From positions 6,726 through 33,315 of the forward strand of contig DDVH01000012.1 of assembly GCA_002345215.1 (NCBI GenBank): a stretch of DNA of 26,590 bases, given 5' to 3'. The translations under genes and the position numbers were made by a program. The notes beneath the pieces are model-generated. The model had not been told where the DNA came from. It saw nothing but the letters and a program-made list of their open reading frames with translations, and searched no databases. Shown piece by piece: positions 1-6,544 of the stretch. Each line of letters starts with the position of its first letter. Position 1 is the stretch's first letter. The stretch is from Anaerolineales bacterium UBA2317. GTDB taxonomy: Bacteria; Chloroflexota; Anaerolineae; Anaerolineales; Villigracilaceae.

Positions 1-1019
1 CCACAAGGTTGAGGACTTGCTTTTTGAGGATCAAGTACTATTGCAACACCTAATCCAAATCCATGACCATCATTAAGTATTGACCTAGCGTTTACCAGTT
101 GATTCTCGCTCAGACAATTTGTAACCATTCGTTTCAAAGTCTCAGGTTTTAATAAGCGGACATCATTTACAGTTCCCGCATTTAAGAACATGCGAGCGAA
201 GGTAAGATAATCATCTACTGTAGACCAAAGTCCTTGTCCGCCGGACACATAAGCCATCTCTTCGGGTCGTTCGGGTAAGAACGAGCCCCCTGGACCTATA
301 AGACGCTTACATAGTTGACCAGCATCATCAAACCCCTACGACTGGGCTCGTCGGTGTTGTTTGTCAAAGGGTACAGTAAAGCCAGTGTCATTCATTCCAA
401 GCGGGTTGAAGATTCGGCGTTTGAGTATATCGCCCAGTGGTTCATTTTCCATGCGTGCAATGATTAAGCCTAAGAGATCCGTTGAATGACCATAGTGGAA
501 TGCCGCTCCCGGTTGATCTATCAAAGGTAGCGCGGCAAGTCTGGCAATCCAATCATCGGGGTGTACTTCACTGTCTATATCACCGCCTAGTGCTTCTTTA
601 TATGCCTGCACTATGGGACCAGAATGCCAATCTGCATAGTTTAGTCCGGAACGGTGGGTTAGTAGGTCTTCAAAGGTGATTAGCCGTTCCGCTGGATTAG
701 TTTGATTCAATGAGCCTGTAGATGAGCGCAGAACACGCATTTGCGAAAACTCCGGTACCCAATATGTGATTGGGTCATTCAAGGCGAAGCGACCTTCATC
801 CAATAACATAAGTGCCAGTGTAGATGTAATAGGTTTTGTCATTGATGCAATACGAAACAATGTATCCCTCTCCATTGGTAGCTTAGTTTCTATATTTCTC
901 CAACCTACGCCCGTAGCATGTATGACTTCATTATTTTGCCAAACTAATACCGTTGCGCCAGCAAGACTGCCATGATCTACAAGACTACTGATAGTAGTTG
1001 TGATTAATTCTTTACTCAT
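1..1019 (-). pseudogene. Serine hydrolase (class C beta-lactamase/EstB-type), in-frame amber, partial
   Basis: Beta-lactamase-fold serine hydrolase of the EstB/penicillin-binding-protein-like family, which hydrolyses esters or beta-lactams through a Ser-Lys-Tyr centre. The nucleophile motif S-M-T-K is at residues 59-62 and the likely catalytic Tyr of the FHYGHSTDLLG segment is near 176. An ATG at 1019 is preferred over the TTG three bases upstream; AGAG lies before it. Translation stops at TAG (336-338) after 227 residues. Reading through that codon, the same frame stays open to the left edge and encodes the expected C-terminal half (GFDDAGQL, then MAYVSGGQGLWSTVDDY and GHGFGLG). This is therefore one nonsense codon, not a frameshift. 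An aromatic residue, probably Tyr, is usual at that place, so a TAT/TAC to TAG change fits. No signal peptide is seen. The gene continues beyond the window. It may be a recent pseudogene, a strain polymorphism or a sequencing error. Confidence 0.8.
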
Positions 1020-1050
1020 CAATTTATCTCTTTCATACTTAACCTTTATC

Positions 1051-2037
1051 CTACAACCAAGTCTGTCTTCTCATCCACAAATACATGACAATCGGCAAGC
1101 CGAGCATAATGCCGACAGTGACTTGGAACACTTCGCGTGTCGTCCAGCCGACTAAATTCGCAACGGGTTCAAAGAAGTTCATTCCAAAGAAACCTGTCAC
1201 GAACGTAATTGGCATAAACAAAGTGGTGATGATAGCCAGCGTTTTCATCACTTCATTCATGCGGTTGTTGATGACGGATAAATATGTATCCATTGCGCCG
1301 CTGACGAGGTCACGTAAACTTTCGTTGATGTCATGCAAGCGTACTAGATGGTCATAAATATCACGGAAGAAGACTCTGTCTTTTGGGTCAATCACGCGAT
1401 AATCATCTCTGGCGAGTTTATTTAATACTTCACGTTGGGGGAGGATAATTCTTCGCATAGATTGCAAGGTACGTTTCAATGCAAAGATTTGTTCCAATGT
1501 ATTACGAGAGGGATTATCAAATATATGGTCTTCAATTTGGTCAAGTTGATTATCAATTTGCTCAACCAGCGGCATATAACTATTGACGAGTGAATCTGTG
1601 ATTCGATAAAGCAAATGGTCGGGTCCATCGTGTAAATGGCGGGCATCTCTTTGGCAAGCAGACCAAGCATCCTCTATGGCTGAGATTAATTGGTCGTGGA
1701 AGGTGACAACGAAATTTTTGCCGAGGAAAATATCAAGTTCGTCAATTTCAGATTCAAACACCCCATGCTCTCGTTTGTAATTCATCACATTCAGGACGAT
1801 GTAAATGTAATCGCCCCAATCGTCAATTTTGGGCGTGTGAGTCTCTTGCAGGGCATCGTCTATGGCGAGAGGGTGGAAGTTGAAACTGCGTAAGATGGGT
1901 TCTGCAATCTGTTCGGGTTCAGACATAAAGTCGACCCACAGCAACCCTCTACGGTCACGTAAGAGGCGCGGGAATTCAGCAGGTGGAATATCAGTACGGA
2001 CAGGTTTTCCAGTGGTGTAATAAAGGGAGCGAATCAA
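1051..2037 (-). CDS. corA: CorA-type magnesium/cobalt transporter
   Basis: Homopentameric CorA-family divalent cation channel of the inner membrane, importing Mg2+ (and Co2+/Ni2+). The 328 residues match the family length. The order is typical: a large acidic cytoplasmic N-terminal domain, a long helix (about 150-265), and two C-terminal TM helices. The signature G-M-N lies after the first TM helix in FVTGFFGMNFFEP, with the second TM at GIMLGLPIVMYLW and a short basic tail (RRQTWL). The start is TTG at 2037, supported by GGAGG six bases upstream. The gene is divergent from the DUF2089 operon across a 210-bp AT-rich gap. Nothing suggests an operon with the downstream hydrolase. Confidence 0.93.
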   Translation of the reverse strand: MIRSLYYTTGKPVRTDIPPAEFPRLLRDRRGLLWVDFMSEPEQIAEPILRSFNFHPLAIDDALQETHTPKIDDWGDYIYIVLNVMNYKREHGVFESEIDELDIFLGKNFVVTFHDQLISAIEDAWSACQRDARHLHDGPDHLLYRITDSLVNSYMPLVEQIDNQLDQIEDHIFDNPSRNTLEQIFALKRTLQSMRRIILPQREVLNKLARDDYRVIDPKDRVFFRDIYDHLVRLHDINESLRDLVSGAMDTYLSVINNRMNEVMKTLAIITTLFMPITFVTGFFGMNFFEPVANLVGWTTREVFQVTVGIMLGLPIVMYLWMRRQTWL

Positions 2038-2091
2038 AGTGAACCTCCGAAAATAAGATATTTTCTCTCAAAAACATCAAAAATATTGAAA

Positions 2092-2146
2092 TTGACATTG
2101 AAATTATTTATATTTAACTTGACAAATCGAAAAAAAAGTTTATAAT
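2092..2146 (+). promoter_or_regulatory. Sigma-70-type promoter of the SHOCT-like operon
   Basis: TTGACA at 2119-2124 and TATAAT at 2141-2146 are separated by 16 bp with an A-tract spacer: both boxes are perfect consensus. A second TTGACA lies at 2092-2097 without a well-spaced -10 box. The predicted 5' leader is about 95 nt. The whole gap 2038-2247 is AT-rich and separates this operon from divergent corA. Confidence 0.7.
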
Positions 2147-2247
2147 TTTGACATAATCCTGAATAAAATTTAACTTTCTGAAGCCAAACTTAAGATTTTT
2201 GAACCAAAAGACAAATTTTTTCAAAAAACAAATCGGAGAAAGCCCTT

Positions 2248-2631
2248 ATGCGACCCGCTCCAACCATTTGCCCAATTTGCCAATCTGAACTTGAGATTGT
2301 GCGCCTACATTGTAATTCGTGCGACACTGCTTTAGAAGGTCATTTTGCTATGGGGCATTTTTCAAACTTAACACCGGAACAATTACATTTTATTTTTACA
2401 TTTGTACGTTTAGAAGGCAAACTGAATCGCATGGAACAAGAGTTAGAGTTATCTTACCCAACCATTCGCAACCGTTTGCATGAAGTTATTCGCGCTTTGG
2501 GCTACGAACCCGGCAAAGATGATTCAGCCGATGTGGGCGAAGAAACGCGAAGTACAGTCATTGCAGATTTAGAAGCCGGCAAAATTAATGCCGAGCAAGC
2601 TATGCGTATTTTACGCGGCGAGGAGGAATAA
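2248..2631 (+). CDS. DUF2089-type zinc-ribbon/HTH protein with SHOCT-like tail
   Basis: A 127-residue protein recognised as DUF2089. The N-terminus has a zinc ribbon formed by CPIC (9-12) and CNSC (22-25). Then comes a helix-turn-helix-like stretch (about 42-88, with LTPEQLHFIFTFV and LELSYPTIRNRLHEVI) resembling sigma-70 region 4 or a DNA-binding winged helix. The C-terminus (about 100-124) is a SHOCT-like motif (STVIADLEAGKINAEQAMRIL). The sequence suggests a DNA-binding regulator whose C-terminal motif could pair with the same motif in the four following proteins. It is the first gene of the operon, has a GGAGA Shine-Dalgarno 11 bases upstream, and ends 3 bases before the next start. Autoregulation of the operon is plausible but inferred. 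The family has little experimental characterisation. Confidence 0.85.
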   Translation: MRPAPTICPICQSELEIVRLHCNSCDTALEGHFAMGHFSNLTPEQLHFIFTFVRLEGKLNRMEQELELSYPTIRNRLHEVIRALGYEPGKDDSADVGEETRSTVIADLEAGKINAEQAMRILRGEEE

Positions 2632-2634
2632 ATC

Positions 2635-3744
2635 ATGTCTAAGACGATTTCAGCAGGACGCACACCTAAAATTGAAATTGAATTAATTGATGGTGATTTG
2701 AGTCTAGTGGGTTGGGAGGGTGATGATATTTTAATCAAAGCAGATGATGAAGAACTCCGCCTCACACAAGATGGCGACTTGATTCAGCTATCCTGCAACG
2801 ATGACTTATCCCTCAGGCTTCCGAAAGGCGCAAATATCTCCATTCAAAAAATCAATGGTGATTCTTCTGTTCGTGGTGTTGTGGGTGGCATTCAATTAGG
2901 TGAAATCTCTGGTGACCTTTCAATTCGTGATGTAAATAATATTGCTATTGAAAATGTGCATGGAGATTTAAGTCTGCGTGGTGCCAAAGGGAATGTTTCT
3001 GCAAAACAAATTCATGGTGATGCTTCCATTCGTGATGTGGCAGGCAATGTTGCTCTTGATTCTGTTGTAGATGATGTAGCCCTGCGTGATGTTAAAGGGA
3101 ATGTAAACGTCAATGTAGCCGAAGATATTGTTTTGTATCTTAATCCGCAAGCGGGCAATGCCTATGCAATCAATGCTGGTGACGATATTTTATTGGTCAT
3201 GCCGCCCAAAGCAAATGCCACACTCACATTAAGTGCCGACAAAATTGATGTGGATTGGGAAGGCGTAGAACAAGATAAAGACGCCACGAGTCGAGTCATT
3301 ACTTTAGGTGATGGTTCCGCAACCATGTCCTTAAGTGCCGGTGGTGACATTCGCATTTCAAACCGTTCAGATGCAGGTGATTCTGCCGAAGACTTTGGCA
3401 ACTTTGCAGGCATTGGCATGGATTGGTCTGGTTTTGGTGAAAGAATTTCTCGCCGTGTAGAACAAGCCACCGAACGTGCTCAACGAAAAATTGATGAAGC
3501 CACACGTCGCATTGAAAATAAAACACGAGATGCAGAAAGACGTGGCAGACGCTTCAAGGGTGCGTTGGAAATTGGTAGATGGAAATGGGACATCACAGGT
3601 TCACCAGCCAAAGGTGTTCCTATGCCTTCAAAGTCACCAGTTTCTGATGAAGAACGTTTGGTGATTTTGAAAATGTTACAAGAGAAGAAAATCACTGCTG
3701 AAGAAGCAGAAAAGTTATTGGCATCGTTAGAAGGAGGCTCGTAA
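2635..3744 (+). CDS. LiaX/YvlB-like beta-repeat (DUF4097) protein with C-terminal SHOCT-like domain
   Basis: A 369-residue protein without signal peptide or TM helix. Residues 75-163 form five tandem ~18-residue repeats of the type GD(L/A)S(I/L)RxVxGN, with related strands before them (20-35, 56-73). This is a DUF4097-type beta-solenoid. Residues 270-310 are a strongly charged helical or coiled-coil segment rich in Arg and Glu (RISRRVEQATERAQRKIDEA). The last 34 residues are a SHOCT-like motif (EERLVILKMLQEKKITAEEAEKLL). In Firmicutes YvlB/LiaX the same two modules occur in the opposite order, SHOCT-like first; LiaX acts in the LiaFSR envelope-stress response to antimicrobial peptides. A related sensing or scaffold role is inferred. 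The start has a GAGGAGG ribosome binding site, and the stop overlaps the next ATG (TAATG). Confidence 0.82.
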   Translation: MSKTISAGRTPKIEIELIDGDLSLVGWEGDDILIKADDEELRLTQDGDLIQLSCNDDLSLRLPKGANISIQKINGDSSVRGVVGGIQLGEISGDLSIRDVNNIAIENVHGDLSLRGAKGNVSAKQIHGDASIRDVAGNVALDSVVDDVALRDVKGNVNVNVAEDIVLYLNPQAGNAYAINAGDDILLVMPPKANATLTLSADKIDVDWEGVEQDKDATSRVITLGDGSATMSLSAGGDIRISNRSDAGDSAEDFGNFAGIGMDWSGFGERISRRVEQATERAQRKIDEATRRIENKTRDAERRGRRFKGALEIGRWKWDITGSPAKGVPMPSKSPVSDEERLVILKMLQEKKITAEEAEKLLASLEGGS

Positions 3745-3884
3745 TGTCTGCTGAAGAACGCCAAAAAGTTATAGAAATGGTTGCTGATGGAAAAATCACA
3801 GCCGAAGAAGCCGTGATTTTAATCCGTGCTTTGGATGAAGATGAATCAGAGGATTGGGATTCATCCGATGAAGGAGATTGGTAA
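3744..3884 (+). CDS. 46-residue stand-alone SHOCT-like miniprotein
   Basis: A small acidic protein that consists of the SHOCT-like motif (residues 3-30, AEERQKVIEMVADGKITAEEAV) followed by a Trp/Asp/Glu-rich tail (DEDESEDWDSSDEGDW). It is supported by GGAGG eight bases before the ATG, TAATG overlaps with both the upstream and downstream genes, and 24 of 33 identical residues with the start of the next protein. The nucleotide sequences are also very alike, so it probably arose by partial duplication of that neighbour. A free copy of a helical interaction motif beside full-length partners suggests a competitor, adaptor or regulator of assembly; this is inference. It is short enough to be missed by routine annotation. 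Confidence 0.82.
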   Translation: MSAEERQKVIEMVADGKITAEEAVILIRALDEDESEDWDSSDEGDW

Positions 3885-4519
3885 TGTCTTCTGAAGAACG
3901 CCGAAAAATTTTACAAATGGTCGCTGATGGAAAAATCAGTGCTGAAGAAGCCGCCACTTTGATGCGCGCATTAGATGAAGACAATGTTGAGGATGAGCCT
4001 CAAGTCATAATGTCAGCACCCATTGATACGGGAGAAAGAAGCGATGCTCCAGAATTAGAACAAGTTCGCAAGCGAGCAGGTTTCTTCTCCAATTCGATTT
4101 TGGGCATTGGTATCTTATCCACAGTTTTGTTTTCATGGATTTTATTTTCCATTCAACAAAATGCTGGTTTGAATTTTTGGTTTTACTGTTTTAGCCTGCC
4201 ATTATTTTTGGGGATTTTGTTGATTGTGTTAGGCGTGGGCAGTAAAAATTCTCGTTGGATCTATGTGAACGTAGACCGAACAAATTCAAAAAAAGATAAA
4301 GATGGTCCGCGAAAAATTTCAATCGCTTTTCCGTTGCCGATTAAGTTTGCGGGCTGGTTCATCAAAAATTTTGGAAGCCGCATTGATGGTTTGAAAAACA
4401 CAAATGTAGATGATGTTGTGCAAGCCATTGCTATGGCAAACCAAGGTTTCACTGACCCCATCATTGTGCATGTAGATGATAGGGAAGATGGTGAAAAAGT
4501 GCAAGTGTTTATAGGATAA
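3884..4519 (+). CDS. SHOCT-like membrane protein, two TM helices
   Basis: A 211-residue protein from the ATG at 3884; a TTG two codons upstream is less likely because TAATG coupling and GGAG spacing favour the ATG. Residues 3-32 form the SHOCT-like motif (SEERRKILQMVADGKISAEE). Residues 67-90 and 97-118 are two hydrophobic helices, giving a hairpin with both ends on one side. Residues about 145-211 form a C-terminal domain that ends in VDDREDGEKVQVFIG. The same C-terminal pattern occurs in the 5887-6273 protein (DVTDEEDGEHVEIFIE). It is therefore a membrane-anchored version of that small protein. It ends 2 bases before the MFS transporter gene. The molecular function is unknown; anchoring of the other SHOCT-like proteins to the membrane is a reasonable guess. 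Confidence 0.82.
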   Translation: MSSEERRKILQMVADGKISAEEAATLMRALDEDNVEDEPQVIMSAPIDTGERSDAPELEQVRKRAGFFSNSILGIGILSTVLFSWILFSIQQNAGLNFWFYCFSLPLFLGILLIVLGVGSKNSRWIYVNVDRTNSKKDKDGPRKISIAFPLPIKFAGWFIKNFGSRIDGLKNTNVDDVVQAIAMANQGFTDPIIVHVDDREDGEKVQVFIG

Positions 4520-4521
4520 GA

Positions 4522-5802
4522 ATGGAAACAGTAAAAAAACAACCTTTATTAAGTGGCATCTTGATTCTATTTCTAGCTGGTATGGTATTTGCCAATATCG
4601 GCGGAAGTATGTACGATGGGTTACTGCCGTTATATCTCAAAGAATTAAATGCAGAAATTACAGACATTGGTTTATTTTTCACCTTGTCTCAATTTGTGCC
4701 TTTGTTATTACAAATTTTAGGCGGCTGGGTTTCTGATTCACTTGGGCGATTAAAAGCAATTGCTATCGGAAGTGTGTTTGGCTTTTTAGCATACTTTCCA
4801 TTGGTGTTAGCCGATACATGGCAATGGTTATTATTAGCAACGGCTGTTGGTGCAGTTGCGCGTTCATTGGTCGGACCAAGTTTTGATGCTTTCATTGCCG
4901 AACATTCGAGTGAACAAAATCGCGGAAAAGTATATGGAATTTCTCAAGCCATCTTTATGATAGTCATGGTGGTTGGTCCTCCATTAGGCGGTTTGTTAAC
5001 AGGTGCTTACGGTTTCAAGTTAATGTTATTTATCGCTGGTGTGTTTTACTTTATTGCCATGCTCATTCGCTTAGGCATGGCACGCGAAGCCGCAAAAACT
5101 TCAAAATCCAATACTGAAAAATTGACTTTTCAAAATTTGAAATCCAATTTCGGTGCAATGGCTGGCTTGATTTTCTCCGGCGGATTAATCACTTGGATGT
5201 TAATCACCGACGGCTTGCGCGATGTTTCATTCCAATTTTCTGGAAATTTATTCCCAGTCTATATGCAAGAAGTTGGTGGCTTGAATTATCAACAAATCGG
5301 CTGGGTCACTTCGATGTTTGGAATTTTTATGATGCTCAGCACGATTCCTGGTGGCTGGCTTTCAGATAAGATGGGTGAACGCTTCCCAATTGCATTAGGC
5401 ATGGTTCTGCTTTCCGGCGCTTTATTTATCTTGATAAATATTCCGCAAGGGGCTTTATATCAATGGTGGTACTACGTTGGTTGGGCAGTAGCTGGGCTTG
5501 GCGCAGGTATTTCGGGTCCCGCTTATCAATCATTGATTAGTAAAGCAGTTCCAAAAGAACAACGAGGGCTTGCCTTTGGTTTGTTCAGCACAAGTTTAGG
5601 CGTAGTCTCTTTACCTGCCCCATGGATTGGTTCTCAATTATGGGAGAACTTTGGTCCGACCTTTCCTTTTACAATCACAGCAATCGTAATTCTGCTTTCA
5701 GTGATTCCGATTTGGCTAAAATTCAAATTACCAAAAGATTCTTCATCTCCGCTAGTGAGTGAAGAATTAGAAAAAGAAAAAGTGACTGTTGGAGCAGATT
5801 AA
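4522..5802 (+). CDS. MFS transporter (12 TM) within the SHOCT-like operon
   Basis: A 426-residue major facilitator superfamily protein, probably an exporter of small molecules. About twelve hydrophobic helices can be traced. The motif A loop between TM2 and TM3 reads GGWVSDSLGRLKAI, and its second-half counterpart reads GGWLSDKMGERFP. TM5 carries a PPLGG turn as in drug:H+ antiporters. The C-terminus is a short charged tail. It starts 2 bases after the membrane SHOCT-like protein (AGGATAAG upstream), so it is translated from the same message. Its position between two proteins with the shared C-terminal domain suggests that the SHOCT-like set and the pump work in one response. The substrate cannot be told from sequence. 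Confidence 0.85.
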   Translation: METVKKQPLLSGILILFLAGMVFANIGGSMYDGLLPLYLKELNAEITDIGLFFTLSQFVPLLLQILGGWVSDSLGRLKAIAIGSVFGFLAYFPLVLADTWQWLLLATAVGAVARSLVGPSFDAFIAEHSSEQNRGKVYGISQAIFMIVMVVGPPLGGLLTGAYGFKLMLFIAGVFYFIAMLIRLGMAREAAKTSKSNTEKLTFQNLKSNFGAMAGLIFSGGLITWMLITDGLRDVSFQFSGNLFPVYMQEVGGLNYQQIGWVTSMFGIFMMLSTIPGGWLSDKMGERFPIALGMVLLSGALFILINIPQGALYQWWYYVGWAVAGLGAGISGPAYQSLISKAVPKEQRGLAFGLFSTSLGVVSLPAPWIGSQLWENFGPTFPFTITAIVILLSVIPIWLKFKLPKDSSSPLVSEELEKEKVTVGAD

Positions 5803-5808
5803 AAAATA

Positions 5809-5860
5809 AGCCATACAGAACTCTAAAAATCTCTATGAACTCTGTGTTCTCTGTAGCTAA
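5809..5860. repeat. Dispersed CACAGAG-type repeat, copy A (degenerate left arm)
   Basis: The right arm reads GAACTCTGTGTTCTCTGTAGC and the left arm is shortened (AGCCATACAGAACTC). It matches copies at 16543-16615 and 21173-21246 in arm sequence and in the central AAAAATCTCT. It lies between the MFS gene and the last SHOCT-like gene, so it is probably transcribed within the operon. Confidence 0.7.
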
Positions 5861-5886
5861 AAACGAAATGGAAGGAAGTAATCAAA

Positions 5887-6273
5887 ATGGCGAATACCGA
5901 AGAAAGAATGAAAATTTTAAAATTAATTGAGGAAGGAAAGATTAGTGCAGAAGAAGGTGCAAAACTTTTATCAGCACTAAGCGACTCACGTAAGAATATT
6001 CCAACTCCACCACGACCACCCGGTGCAGGTGGGGGAGCACGAATGTTACGCATCCGTGTAACAGATACGCGTACAGGTCGTTCTAAAGCCTCTGTTCAAA
6101 TTCCGCTTGCATTGGTAGATGCAGGTTTGAAAATCGGTGCCCATTTTGCTCCCGAAGTGCAAGGTGTTGATATGAGCAATGTCATGGAAGCGCTTCGCAT
6201 GGGTGTGACTGGAAAAATCATTGATGTCACCGACGAAGAAGATGGCGAGCACGTTGAAATTTTTATTGAATAA
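5887..6273 (+). CDS. Small SHOCT-like domain protein with conserved C-terminal domain
   Basis: A 128-residue soluble protein. The N-terminal SHOCT-like motif (3-33, NTEERMKILKLIEEGKISAE) is followed by a Pro/Gly-rich linker (about 38-52). The C-terminal domain starts at LRIRVTDTRTGRSKASVQIP and ends DVTDEEDGEHVEIFIE. This arrangement is familiar from small bacterial proteins annotated only as SHOCT-like domain-containing, often near DUF4097 or DUF2089 genes. Its C-terminal domain is shared with the two-TM protein at 3884-4519, so the two look like soluble and membrane-bound versions of one protein. The start has GGAAGG upstream. It is probably the last gene of the operon, although no clear terminator follows. 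Confidence 0.83.
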   Translation: MANTEERMKILKLIEEGKISAEEGAKLLSALSDSRKNIPTPPRPPGAGGGARMLRIRVTDTRTGRSKASVQIPLALVDAGLKIGAHFAPEVQGVDMSNVMEALRMGVTGKIIDVTDEEDGEHVEIFIE

Positions 6274-6290
6274 TCTGAAAGGAGTGTGAC

Positions 6291-6323
6291 ATGCACTCAC
6301 ACATTCACAGATTGATGTTATGA
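6291..6323 (+). CDS. Possible 10-residue leader ORF (MHSHIHRLML)
   Basis: A tiny ORF with a good Shine-Dalgarno (AAAGGAG, 6278-6284) six bases before the ATG. A 6-bp hairpin (GTGTGA 6284-6289 / TCACAC 6297-6302) covers its start. It ends in the same four residues, RLML, as the next tiny ORF. No known peptide is recognised. It could be a chance ORF; expression is unproven. Confidence 0.35.
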   Translation: MHSHIHRLML

Positions 6324-6364
6324 CCTTTCATGCAACCGTTTTGTTTAATACAAGGAGAATAAAA

Positions 6365-6409
6365 ATGTATGCTTTTAGACTCAGCCCGTTATACCGTTTG
6401 ATGCTTTAA
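6365..6409 (+). CDS. Possible 14-residue leader peptide of the MFS exporter
   Basis: The peptide MYAFRLSPLYRLML is encoded 135 bases before the MFS gene, with a strong AAGGAG (6352-6357) seven bases before its ATG. It shares the C-terminal RLML with the upstream tiny ORF. Downstream lie a weak CAGTAAA/TTTACTG pairing (6421-6455) and a strong hairpin (6465-6507). Such an order, short peptide then hairpins then efflux gene, is known from drug-inducible translational or transcriptional attenuation of macrolide-resistance genes. That parallel is inference. Confidence 0.42.
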   Translation: MYAFRLSPLYRLML

Positions 6410-6464
6410 ATCGTTTACAACAGTAAAAAATTTTTCCTCCAAGAAGAATTTACTGATAGAAAAA

Positions 6465-6507
6465 ATGACGCTAGGTTGTCAATCAAAACTTGACAACCTA
6501 ATGTCAT
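6465..6507 (+). promoter_or_regulatory. Strong hairpin/operator-like palindrome before the MFS exporter
   Basis: A perfect 11-bp inverted repeat, TAGGTTGTCAA (6472-6482) and TTGACAACCTA (6490-6500), has a 7-base loop. It extends outward by ATGAC/GTCAT with one mismatch. No T-run follows, so it is not a standard terminator. The right arm holds TTGACA (6490-6495), which could be a -35 box with TTTTAT at 6514-6519 (18 bp). The element could therefore be an RNA attenuator hairpin or a DNA operator over the -35 box. Confidence 0.6.
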
Positions 6508-6544
6508 GGGGAGTTTTATTATTTAATCACTCTAAGGAGAATGA

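Noticed and set aside
336..1019. Naturally short serine hydrolase ending at 336
   Set aside because: The same frame continues beyond the stop with recognisable family sequence, so truncation by a nonsense codon explains it better.
3744..3970. Assembly duplication creating the miniprotein
   Set aside because: The two copies differ at many bases, including amino-acid changes, so they are diverged paralogues and not an artefact.
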